From assembly GCA_964578975.1 (NCBI GenBank), contig CAZOFA010000037.1, forward strand, positions 1 through 21,911: 21,911 nt of DNA, written 5' to 3'. This document shows positions 9,669-16,489 of this stretch, one piece after another. A program made the position numbers and the translations under genes. The notes beneath the pieces were generated by a model. It did no database searches, was not told the DNA's origin, and saw only the letters and a list, made by a program, of their open reading frames with translations. Positions within the stretch are counted from its first letter, which is position 1. The number at the start of each line of letters is the position of its first letter. Source of the stretch: CAYRUP01 sp964578975 (GTDB taxonomy: Bacteria; Pseudomonadota; Gammaproteobacteria; DSM-16500).

Positions 9669-9718
9669 GAATATCTCCTAATGGATCGTTATATTTCTTA
9701 TTCAATATGTAAGATCGC

Positions 9719-10111
9719 TTAGCGTTGTCCCGGACCTCGGTTTTTTTGTTCTGGGGCTGGAGCTGTTGGTTTCACGTCCTTCTTTACGCCTTTCTTCAAT
9801 TCATTAGCTTCCAAAAATTGCTTTGTTTGTCTGTTTGCAACATTATCTTGCACGGACGCACTTAACGTGGGTAATTCAGCCGCAGGCCCACCTTTTGCAC
9901 CTATTGACTTTGCTTCTAGTCCCATGACCAATCCGGCTTTTGCATCCTGCTGTGCCGCTTTATTTTGTGTATTTACAACAGCCGTTTTCTCATCTAATGT
10001 TTTTGTCACTTTAGGTGCGACACCTTTCAGATCTTCTAGGTGCGCAGTATGACCTGTTTGAAACACTTCTGTTACCGCTTTTTTAGCGTCTGTATCTTTT
10101 GGATTTGGCAT
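9719..10111 (-). CDS. Small hydrophilic Ala/Lys-rich protein of 130 aa
   Basis: I chose the ATG at 10111 (protein starting MPNPKDTDAKK) because GGGAG lies nine bases upstream. The longer frame from 10153 adds 14 hydrophobic residues without a ribosome site. The product is highly charged and Ala/Lys/Gln-rich, without Cys, Trp or a membrane segment, and looks largely disordered or helical. The C-terminus is Pro/Lys-rich and ends GPGQR. There is no signal peptide. It is the first gene of the minus-strand set leading to the 258-aa gene and yejM, and a possible promoter lies about 70-95 bases upstream. Small, disordered proteins of this type are sometimes secreted effectors or nucleic-acid-associated proteins in intracellular bacteria, but nothing here decides that. 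Confidence 0.55.
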   Translation of the reverse strand: MPNPKDTDAKKAVTEVFQTGHTAHLEDLKGVAPKVTKTLDEKTAVVNTQNKAAQQDAKAGLVMGLEAKSIGAKGGPAAELPTLSASVQDNVANRQTKQFLEANELKKGVKKDVKPTAPAPEQKNRGPGQR

Positions 10112-10343
10112 ACTTTTTAACTCCCAGAAAAGCAACTCTATGATTAATAACACTTTCCATTCAATTGCTTTCCATCATAATTCTCGAATTGTTTATATTT
10201 TAGTCAATTTTTGCTCGATTAGCAAATCTTTTATTTAAATAATTATCACATATTTAATATGATTATACTTAAAAAACTATTAAGAGTTATCAACTTTTAG
10301 CAGTTTCTTTTAAGCAGGGGTTTTTGCTAAACTGACCCCCAAA
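10112..10343. other. A/T-rich divergent intergenic region before gspG
   Basis: This stretch separates the minus-strand set from gspG and holds no reading frame I can support. It should contain promoters in both directions. A weak forward candidate for gspG is TTGCTC (10211-10216) with TTAAAT (10235-10240), 18 bases apart. Another is TTATCA (10243-10248) with TATACT (10264-10269), 15 apart. Neither is convincing. The region ends where the palindromic repeat begins. Confidence 0.4.
10180..10207 (-). promoter_or_regulatory. Possible promoter for the minus-strand set
   Basis: Read on the minus strand, TTGACT (10207-10202) is followed after 16 bases by GAGAAT (10185-10180), five and four matches to the sigma-70 consensus. 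It points toward the 130-aa gene, whose ATG is 68 bases downstream. The region is A/T-rich, so chance matches are possible. Confidence 0.35.
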
Positions 10344-10463
10344 CCTCGTCATTGCGAGCCGTCATTGCGAGCGAAGCGAAGCAATCCAGGTTTTGGTTGT
10401 TAGTCAAAAACCTGGATTGCTTCGCTTCGCTCGCAATGACGAGGGCTTCGCTCGCAATGACGG
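10344..10463. repeat. Large palindromic interspersed repeat upstream of gspG
   Basis: Perfect 34-base inverted arms (10361-10394 and 10407-10440) flank a 12-base loop. Outside them the unit CGTCATTGCGAGC is repeated once more on each side, so 10344-10359 also pairs perfectly with 10429-10444. Related pieces recur at 16459-16470 and 17454-17484. This is the architecture of small non-coding interspersed repeats or MITE-like elements known from many bacteria. The element ends 16 bases before the gspG ribosome site (AGGATA, 10479-10484), so any transcript entering gspG from upstream carries this hairpin in its 5' leader. No T-run follows the arms, so it is not a standard terminator. Confidence 0.9.
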
Positions 10464-10489
10464 TGACACTAAATTTTTAGGATAAATAC

Positions 10490-10924
10490 ATGAAAAAATC
10501 ATCCGGTTTTACTTTAATTGAAGTCATGGTCGTGGTCGTCATTTTAGGCATTTTAGCAGCGCTGATCGTGCCTAAAATCATGAGCCGTCCCGAACAAGCA
10601 CGCATCGTCAAAGTAAAACAGGATTTGCTGGCGATTCAAAGCGCATTGGATCTCTACAAATTAGATAATGGCATCTATCCCTCCACCGATCAGGGATTAG
10701 ATGCACTCGTCAAAAAACCCACATCAGCCCCCATTCCACAAAATTGGAAATCAGAAGGTTATTTACAACAATTACCGACGGATCCCTGGGGTGAAGCTTA
10801 TCAATACGTCAATACCGATGAAAAATTGCGTATTTGGAGTTATGGTCCCAAAGGCAAAGAAGGTGGCAGTGAAATTGGGAATTGGACGGCGGATACGAAT
10901 AACGAATCCTCTTCCTCTCAATGA
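10490..10924 (+). CDS. gspG: Type II secretion major pseudopilin GspG
   Basis: GspG polymerises into the periplasmic pseudopilus that pushes substrates through GspD. The 144-aa protein has a short prepilin leader (MKKSSG) cut by the prepilin peptidase before Phe7. The mature N-terminus FTLIEV has Glu at position 5 and a long hydrophobic helix. The family segment DNGIYPSTDQGLDALVKKP and the C-terminal IGNW are present. The calcium loop looks altered: residues 119-132 read GPKGKEGGSEIGNW, where most family members have GAD(G/N)xEGG followed by a longer loop with ADI. The two Asp residues expected to bind calcium are absent. AGGATA five bases before the ATG supports the start. It begins the second half of the split operon and overlaps gspH by four bases (ATGA). 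Confidence 0.95.
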   Translation: MKKSSGFTLIEVMVVVVILGILAALIVPKIMSRPEQARIVKVKQDLLAIQSALDLYKLDNGIYPSTDQGLDALVKKPTSAPIPQNWKSEGYLQQLPTDPWGEAYQYVNTDEKLRIWSYGPKGKEGGSEIGNWTADTNNESSSSQ

Positions 10925-11409
10925 TCAAACACCGTGGATTCACCTTAATTGAATTGTTGATTGTGATATTGATTATCAGCATTGTGGCGGGTATTGCTGT
11001 CATTACCATTAAAACCAATCAGCGCAAACAATATGAAACGATGGCGAATCAATTAGTGAATACCTTTACGCTCGCCGAACAAGAAGCGATGCTACGTCCG
11101 GCGACGTTAGGATTTTCATTAACATCCACTTCATTTCAATTTTATTATTTTCAAAGCGAAAAAAATAAATGGACGCCTCTTAATCAACCGACATTGGCTT
11201 TACATCACATTCCAGCGAATACACAACTCACGTTACACATGAATGGTGAAAAAATTCCGGCGGATGGCAAAGTTCGCATTATTATTTCATCGAGCAATGA
11301 TTTAACGCCGTTTGCCATCATGATTGGAAAAAAACATGAAAATCCGTATTATCAAGTGATCGGCCACGCAAATGGTGAGGTGACGAGTGAAATTGTCCCG
11401 CAAGAATGA
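10921..11409 (+). CDS. gspH: Type II secretion minor pseudopilin GspH
   Basis: GspH is a minor pseudopilin near the pseudopilus tip. The 162-aa product has the leader MIKHRG, cleavage before FTLIELL with Glu at mature position 5, and one N-terminal hydrophobic helix to about residue 28. A beta-rich, GspH-type globular part follows. The start overlaps the gspG stop as ATGA, and gspI starts inside its last 23 bases. The assignment as H rather than another minor pseudopilin rests on gene order and size as much as on motifs. Confidence 0.9.
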   Translation: MIKHRGFTLIELLIVILIISIVAGIAVITIKTNQRKQYETMANQLVNTFTLAEQEAMLRPATLGFSLTSTSFQFYYFQSEKNKWTPLNQPTLALHHIPANTQLTLHMNGEKIPADGKVRIIISSSNDLTPFAIMIGKKHENPYYQVIGHANGEVTSEIVPQE

Positions 11410-11767
11410 AACAGGACTCACGCTGATTGAAGTCTTAATTGCGCTGGCGATTTTAAGTATTGCACTCACCGCGATCATTAAATCCAGTGCGCAAAATATT
11501 CGTAATACGCTTTATTTGCAGAATAGAACGATTGCAACCTGGATCGCATCGGATATTCTCAATTCTGTCCGTGTGGGTGTATTAAAAATTCCTGCGGCAC
11601 CCGATCATTTAGCCAATGATAGTACGGTGCTGGGACAAGAATGGTCGTGGGAAGCCGCATTAAATTCAACACCCAATCCACGCATCAAAAAAGTGGATGT
11701 GATGGTTTATCAAAAAGCAGATCATAACCCCATGGCGCATTTAGTGAGTTATCTTTATGCGCAATAA
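11387..11767 (+). CDS. gspI: Type II secretion minor pseudopilin GspI
   Basis: GspI nucleates the pseudopilus tip complex with GspJ and GspK. The 126-aa product begins at a GTG inside the end of gspH. GGTGAGG six bases upstream supports this start, and no in-frame ATG lies before the prepilin site. The leader MKLSRKNETG is followed by LTLIEVLIALAILSIALTAI with Glu at mature position 5. The short C-terminal domain, with WIASDILN near residue 60, matches GspI. It overlaps gspJ by 11 bases. Confidence 0.92.
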   Translation: MKLSRKNETGLTLIEVLIALAILSIALTAIIKSSAQNIRNTLYLQNRTIATWIASDILNSVRVGVLKIPAAPDHLANDSTVLGQEWSWEAALNSTPNPRIKKVDVMVYQKADHNPMAHLVSYLYAQ

Positions 11768-12410
11768 CTCTGTCAGCAAAAACTGGATCCCGCGGACAAG
11801 CCGCGGGACGACGGTACACGGTTTTACATTACTCGAAATCATCGTCGCACTTTTTATTTTTAGCATTGTCTCGATGATATTAATTAGCGCGTTACATAAT
11901 ATCATCAACAATCAAGCAGCCACGGAAAAAAATGCAGCGCGTCTTGAGAAATTACAAATTGCATTGCTGTTATTATCACGTGATCTTGAGCAAACCATTA
12001 ATCGCCCCATTATCACTCCATCCAAAAAAGAAGAAGGATTTCTCGGTACTTCAACGACGGTGATTTTCACCCACGCAGGGTTACAAAATCCTTTTAATGC
12101 ACTGACACGTACAACTTTGCAACGCACACGTTATCAATTCAACGATAATCGTTTGATCCGCACAACGTCACCCGTGCTCGATCCAACCGAAAATACACCG
12201 TTTGATTCACGCACATTATTAACCGATGTCAGCGCACTCCAATTTGACTATCTCGATAAAAACAATAAATTTCAACCGACATGGCCGCCAGCCGATCAAG
12301 CGACCGCCGTGTTACCGCGCGCAGTACGTGTTACGCTGACGTTAAAAAACTGGGGTAAAATACATCAGCTTTATGTCATTACGGGGCAACCACTTGAAAA
12401 ACCCAGCTAA
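11757..12410 (+). CDS. gspJ: Type II secretion minor pseudopilin GspJ with an unusual leader
   Basis: GspJ is a minor pseudopilin of the tip complex with GspI and GspK. The 217-aa product has mature N-terminus FTLLEIIVALFIFSIVSMIL (residues 23 on), with Glu at mature position 5. Conserved features include the helix with RLEKLQIALLLLSRDLEQ and a GspJ-type beta domain ending in VRVTLTLKNWG. The leader is odd: 22 residues rather than the usual 6-10. Its middle part (WIPRTSRG) is encoded by a palindromic repeat fragment that keeps the frame open. No other start codon lies between the ATG and the cleavage Gly22, so the long leader is unavoidable if the gene is functional. It overlaps gspI by 11 bases and gspK by up to 38. 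Confidence 0.92.
   Translation: MRNNSVSKNWIPRTSRGTTVHGFTLLEIIVALFIFSIVSMILISALHNIINNQAATEKNAARLEKLQIALLLLSRDLEQTINRPIITPSKKEEGFLGTSTTVIFTHAGLQNPFNALTRTTLQRTRYQFNDNRLIRTTSPVLDPTENTPFDSRTLLTDVSALQFDYLDKNNKFQPTWPPADQATAVLPRAVRVTLTLKNWGKIHQLYVITGQPLEKPS
11783..11820. repeat. Palindromic repeat fragment inside the gspJ leader
   Basis: CTGGATCCCGCGG-ACAAG-CCGCGGGACGACGG contains a perfect 7-base inverted repeat (11789-11795 with 11801-11807) and a 5-base loop. The frame CTGGAT...GACG is shared with the large repeat before gspG (CTGGATTGC...CAATGACG). This indicates related interspersed elements with different palindromic cores. The element is in frame within gspJ. Confidence 0.75.
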
Positions 12411-13320
12411 ACAACTTGGCGCTGCAATTATCGTCGCACTGTTTGTCACTGCATTAGTGGCAGCAATTGCAATTGCAATGATTGCGCGTTTGCAAGTTGA
12501 TACACGGCGCACTGAATTATTATTAAATAACTTTAAAGCCACACAGTTAGCGGAAGGTTCGATTGATTGGGCGATCGATCAATTGATTACTAATTGGAAG
12601 CAACAACAAGCGGGCCGTGTCATTGATCGCACACCGATTCACATTGTCAATGACATGGATGGCGCGACCATTGAGAGCACGCTGTATGATGCGCAAGGAA
12701 AATTTAATTTAAATAATTTATCTGATGCCACTTTCCAAGAATTTTTTGCGCGTTTACTGCATATCATTCAACCCAATCTTGATCAAGGCACGATACAAAA
12801 CATTGTGTTAAATACTGCATATTGGATAACATCGAACACCACGAGTACGCAGTTGGAAGACTATTATGCGAAGCTCAAACCACCCTATCACCCACCACAT
12901 CGTTTAATGGCGAGCATCAGCGAATTACGTATGGTCAGGGGCATGACCGCGACACTTTACACACAACTCGAACCTTACATCACGGTGTTGCCGGAAAAAA
13001 CCATGATTAATATTAACAACGCACCCATCCCCATTCTCATGAGTTTAGGTCCCGACATTTCATTGGAAACCGCTAAAACGCTCGATGAATTTCGACGGCA
13101 AACACCTTTTGCGAATTTAGATGCCTTGGTGAATTTTCCGGTTGTGAAAAATAGCCCAATTGCGCAAAATAATCTAACGGTCAGTAGTAATTATTTTCTT
13201 TTGGAAACGATTGTGAAAATTGGCGATCAGCGTGTGACGTTGTATACCATGCTGATGCGCCTGATGAAAAACTCTCAACCGATCGTTGTTATTTTGTGGC
13301 AAAGCAAAGGGACTTTATGA
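12373..13320 (+). CDS. gspK: Type II secretion minor pseudopilin GspK
   Basis: GspK caps the pseudopilus tip with GspI and GspJ. The 315-aa product has the GspK-type N-terminus LGAAIIVALFVTALVAAIAI, lacking the mature Glu5 of other pseudopilins, as is usual for this family. A large alpha-rich domain follows. Supporting segments are RRTELLLNNFKATQLAEGSIDWA, DAQGKFNLNNLSD and the helix-hairpin-helix-like ININNAPIPILMSLGPDIS. The start is uncertain. ATG 12373 gives a 16-residue leader and has no close ribosome site. TTG 12394 gives a shorter leader (MKNPAKQLG) and has GGGG seven bases upstream, so it may be the real one. The stop overlaps gspL as ATGA. Confidence 0.93.
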   Translation: MSLRGNHLKNPAKQLGAAIIVALFVTALVAAIAIAMIARLQVDTRRTELLLNNFKATQLAEGSIDWAIDQLITNWKQQQAGRVIDRTPIHIVNDMDGATIESTLYDAQGKFNLNNLSDATFQEFFARLLHIIQPNLDQGTIQNIVLNTAYWITSNTTSTQLEDYYAKLKPPYHPPHRLMASISELRMVRGMTATLYTQLEPYITVLPEKTMININNAPIPILMSLGPDISLETAKTLDEFRRQTPFANLDALVNFPVVKNSPIAQNNLTVSSNYFLLETIVKIGDQRVTLYTMLMRLMKNSQPIVVILWQSKGTL

Positions 13321-14525
13321 CAAAACGTTTGATTATATATCTCCATTCGATCGAACCGCAGCAGCTGAGTTGGCTGTTGACTGAGAATGGCGTGACATTA
13401 CAATCCGTTTTGCGTGGGTCTCTCGCTGAGATTCCTCCCTCACTCAAACAACATGACACAACTGTTTTTGTCCCAGCCCAAGATATTTTGTTGACGCAAA
13501 CGACATTACCGAAAATGAGTCAGCAACGTTTAATGCAAGCATTACCATTTGCGCTCGAAGAACAATTAGTCGATGATGTGAATTCATTGCATTTTGCGAT
13601 TGCGCATCCACCTCAAAATGGCAACACATTTGTCGCGGTGACATCGCGAAAAAAAATGGATGATTGGTTAACGTTACTGAAACAATATGACATTATCCCG
13701 ATTGAATTGTATTCCGCCGTGTTTGCATCACCTTATGCAGGAAAAAATTGGTCGTTGAGTGTGTTACCAGAAATTGGTTTAGTGCGGTTAACGCAATACG
13801 ATGGATTTGCCGCTGAACACAATAACGTAAATGTGTTACTGGAGCTTGCATTAAAAGAAACCGTTGAAAAACCCGATGCACTGCAAATTTATACCATGTC
13901 TGCGTCAAGTGAAATGAAAATCACAGCTTTACCTACGCATCAAACTTCACTGACTGAACAAGCGTGGCTGGAAAAATTACCGGGATGGCTTGATGCTCAA
14001 CCGGGCATTAATTTATTACAAGGCACTTATCGCGCCAAACACAAAACAGCTGAAACGAAAAAAATTTGGTTGACGGCGAGTGTGTTAACGCTGGCTTGGA
14101 TTGGGTTATTGTTTTTTAGTCATCTCGTCTCATTTTTTATTTTGGCACACAAAGCTAAACATCTTGAAACTGCCATTCACGTGATTTATAAGAAAAATTT
14201 TCCGGAAGCAACGTCAGTGGTTGCGCCCCGTGAACGCATGCAAAATAAATTAACGACCTTAACAAATCAAGCAAACAAAAATTATTTTCTTGTTTTACTG
14301 GCGCGATCGAGTCATGAGTTAGCTGCAGCTTCTCACATCCAACTCAAAAGCATGGACTTTCGCGATAATCAATTAAATCTTGAATTAGTCGCTGATAAAT
14401 TTGATGACCTCGATCGTTTAACAAAATCTTTTTTACAACAAAATCTGCACGTCAAACAACAAAACGCGGCCATTGCGGGCACGAAAGTGAAAGCTAATTT
14501 AGTTATCTCGCGAGGTGCTTCATGA
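13317..14525 (+). CDS. gspL: Type II secretion inner-membrane protein GspL
   Basis: GspL recruits the ATPase GspE to the membrane and pairs with GspM. I take ATG 13317, which overlaps the gspK stop as ATGA and has AAGGGA nearby, over an in-frame GTG at 13296. The protein is then 402 aa. It has an actin-like cytoplasmic domain (about 1-235), one membrane helix (about 248-275, within ASVLTLAWIGLLFFSHLVSF) and a ferredoxin-like periplasmic domain. The segment IYKKNFPEATSVVAPRERM just after the helix is a clear GspL hallmark. It overlaps gspM by four bases. Confidence 0.94.
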   Translation: MTKRLIIYLHSIEPQQLSWLLTENGVTLQSVLRGSLAEIPPSLKQHDTTVFVPAQDILLTQTTLPKMSQQRLMQALPFALEEQLVDDVNSLHFAIAHPPQNGNTFVAVTSRKKMDDWLTLLKQYDIIPIELYSAVFASPYAGKNWSLSVLPEIGLVRLTQYDGFAAEHNNVNVLLELALKETVEKPDALQIYTMSASSEMKITALPTHQTSLTEQAWLEKLPGWLDAQPGINLLQGTYRAKHKTAETKKIWLTASVLTLAWIGLLFFSHLVSFFILAHKAKHLETAIHVIYKKNFPEATSVVAPRERMQNKLTTLTNQANKNYFLVLLARSSHELAAASHIQLKSMDFRDNQLNLELVADKFDDLDRLTKSFLQQNLHVKQQNAAIAGTKVKANLVISRGAS

Positions 14526-15004
14526 AAGAATGGTGGGATAATTTAGCATTACGCGAGAAAAAAATTATTATTTATGGTGGCGCGCTACTGATTTTATTTT
14601 TATTGTATGAAATCGTGTGGTCACCCTTCACCAATAAAGTGGATAGCCTGCGTAAATCGGTTACACAAAATCAAGCCTTGCTGATTTGGATGCAAAATGC
14701 AGATCAACGATTACAATCTATCGTCAATACTCAAAAAAATAAAACAACGACTAATGAGTCGCTGCTGAGTATCATGCAACGTGAGGTGAATAAGAGTCCG
14801 CTCGCAACGCATGTGACACAATTGCGTCAGGCGGAGAATGATTCGGTGCAATTGACTTTACAGAAAGCGGATTTTGACCGATTAATTGCGTTACTCACTG
14901 ACTTATCCAACCAGGATGGTTTGACCGTTTCTCAATTCACCGCGACTGCGACGGGCGTACCCGGCGAAGTCATGGCAGATGTGACGATAAAGCAATCTGT
15001 TTGA
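14522..15004 (+). CDS. gspM: Type II secretion inner-membrane protein GspM
   Basis: GspM binds and stabilises GspL. The 160-aa product has a short cytoplasmic N-terminus (MKEWWDNLALREKK), one membrane helix at about 17-35 and a small ferredoxin-like periplasmic domain. The WWDNLALREKK start and the segment after the helix (SPFTNKVDSLR) are typical of the family. The ATGA overlap with gspL couples their translation. It is the last secretion gene in the window; no gspN follows. Confidence 0.93.
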   Translation: MKEWWDNLALREKKIIIYGGALLILFLLYEIVWSPFTNKVDSLRKSVTQNQALLIWMQNADQRLQSIVNTQKNKTTTNESLLSIMQREVNKSPLATHVTQLRQAENDSVQLTLQKADFDRLIALLTDLSNQDGLTVSQFTATATGVPGEVMADVTIKQSV

Positions 15005-15033
15005 AATACCAATGTAATTTACCCCCCTCTTTA

Positions 15034-15042
15034 TGGTAGAAT
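15034..15042 (+). promoter_or_regulatory. Possible extended -10 promoter after gspM
   Basis: TGGTAGAAT fits an extended -10 element (TGn plus TAGAAT, five of six matches) 56 bases before the ATG at 15099. No good -35 is visible, which is tolerable for extended -10 promoters. It would separate the next gene from the gsp operon. Confidence 0.4.
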
Positions 15043-15098
15043 TTGCTACAAATAACAGTTAAAAATGTTTTATATAAACAGCTGTGGGGTGGTTTAAA

Positions 15099-16457
15099 AT
15101 GACGCAAGAAGAGCATAAGCAGGGTGGCCCAGCCTCTCTGTCAGTTGTTATCAGCCCCTCTTCGTCCAGTGAGGATGATACTCTATTGGAATCCGCGAAC
15201 AGCCGCCCCCCTTCTTCCACTGAAGACAAAGAGCAAGCAAAAGAAACAACAGTCGAGACAGTCACCGAAAAAAGAAAAAAACAATTATTAACAATTTTAC
15301 AAGCTTATAGCGAACAATCATCTAAGCTACTTTGCGGTTTTTGGGAAAGTGCGATAGTCGATTTTCCTCAGGATATCTCGAATGAGCTCTATCAACTTTA
15401 TCCTATCCGCAGGAGTATTTTAACGACTGTTCCCCCCACACGTGAATTACTAGGGATATGTAAAACTAATTCAACACCACAAGAGCCCTATTTATATTTT
15501 GTGAATGGCCGATTTTTTTATTACGTGAATGACAAAATTCACCACTTAACCTTAGACACTTCTTTTTCAGAAACGTCAAAGAAAGACGAATTAAAAAAAG
15601 CAATTATTGATAAATGTCATCTCTATCAAATTAAACTACCAAAAACTGGCGCTCTAGTATGCGCTGCCATTTTTGACGTGTTATCACAAAAAACAGAAAT
15701 AACGGATGAGATTTATATCAATCTTTTATTTAAGATTTTTGGCTTTTTGAGTAAAAAACTTGATGCGACGAATCAAATTGGTCTCACTGGAGCTTTCAAT
15801 CAATGGCTAATTAAAACTTTTGTCATGCCTGAGTTAATTAAGTTGGCTGTGGAGCCGTCATTGTCACTGCCCACGATGCAGTCCACGGCAAAAAGCACAC
15901 CCCCGAGTTCTTCATCAAACTCAAGTCGCTTTCAAACAACTGAAAAAACAAACTCACATGAACCCTATCAGAAAACTTTACTCACACCTCCTAACCGTCG
16001 ACGAAAAAAATTGCTCGATATTCTTCAACTTTATTGGGATCAAACGTTTAAACTCAATTCAAGTCACACCATCGTTGCGTTTCCGATCTCAATTATCGAG
16101 GAAATGGAAACGACAGATCCTATGTTACATCATCATAAATTACCAAGAAGTGGAAAAGAGGTATGTTCGGCGATTTTTGAGGTATTACAAAACTCGAAAG
16201 GGAAAAACATAGATGATGAAACGTATAAAAAACTTTTGGAAAAAATACACGACATTTTAAGCCCAAAATTAGAAAAGAATAGTTTATTTGGTCGCATCGT
16301 TGGGAGAGATCCTAGCACAGTCGATTTTAATCGAAAATGTATTAAGAAAATTTCCTCTGACTTAATGTGTTTGCATGAAATTGATGCTAAATTATTAAAG
16401 ATTTCTACATTAGCGGTAGAGCAGAAATGGCGAAAAGGAAAATTTAACTGTTTTTAG
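15099..16457 (+). CDS. Unknown 452-aa protein with a duplicated internal module
   Basis: I do not recognise this family. I take ATG 15099, with GGGGTGG six bases upstream, over the in-frame GTG at 15084. There is no signal peptide or membrane helix. Two copies of a module are visible. Part A is KRKKQLLTILQAYSEQSSKL (from 58) and RRRKKLLDILQLYWDQTFKL (from 300). Part B is KLPKTGALVCAAIFDVL (from 179) and KLPRSGKEVCSAIFEVL (from 347), each followed by a helix ending in LSKKL or LSPKL. The first copy has about 75 extra residues between A and B. Ser/Thr/Pro-rich, probably disordered stretches precede each copy (about 1-55 and 250-295). The A/T-rich composition, lack of recognisable enzyme motifs and position beside the secretion genes fit an accessory, possibly host-directed protein, but this is inference. 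Confidence 0.6.
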   Translation: MTQEEHKQGGPASLSVVISPSSSSEDDTLLESANSRPPSSTEDKEQAKETTVETVTEKRKKQLLTILQAYSEQSSKLLCGFWESAIVDFPQDISNELYQLYPIRRSILTTVPPTRELLGICKTNSTPQEPYLYFVNGRFFYYVNDKIHHLTLDTSFSETSKKDELKKAIIDKCHLYQIKLPKTGALVCAAIFDVLSQKTEITDEIYINLLFKIFGFLSKKLDATNQIGLTGAFNQWLIKTFVMPELIKLAVEPSLSLPTMQSTAKSTPPSSSSNSSRFQTTEKTNSHEPYQKTLLTPPNRRRKKLLDILQLYWDQTFKLNSSHTIVAFPISIIEEMETTDPMLHHHKLPRSGKEVCSAIFEVLQNSKGKNIDDETYKKLLEKIHDILSPKLEKNSLFGRIVGRDPSTVDFNRKCIKKISSDLMCLHEIDAKLLKISTLAVEQKWRKGKFNCF

Positions 16458-16458
16458 A

Positions 16459-16470
16459 CGTCATTGCGAG
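16459..16470. repeat. Fragment of the CGTCATTGCGAG repeat
   Basis: CGTCATTGCGAG matches the outer unit of the large repeat at 10344-10463 and begins directly after the TAG of the preceding gene. Only one half is present, so it is probably a decayed copy. Confidence 0.55.
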
Positions 16471-16489
16471 ATTATGAGACTGATATGAT

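Noticed and set aside
10361..10440. Intrinsic terminator upstream of gspG
   Set aside because: The stem is strong but is followed by GAGGGCTTCG rather than a T-run, and the nested CGTCATTGCGAGC units point to an interspersed repeat.
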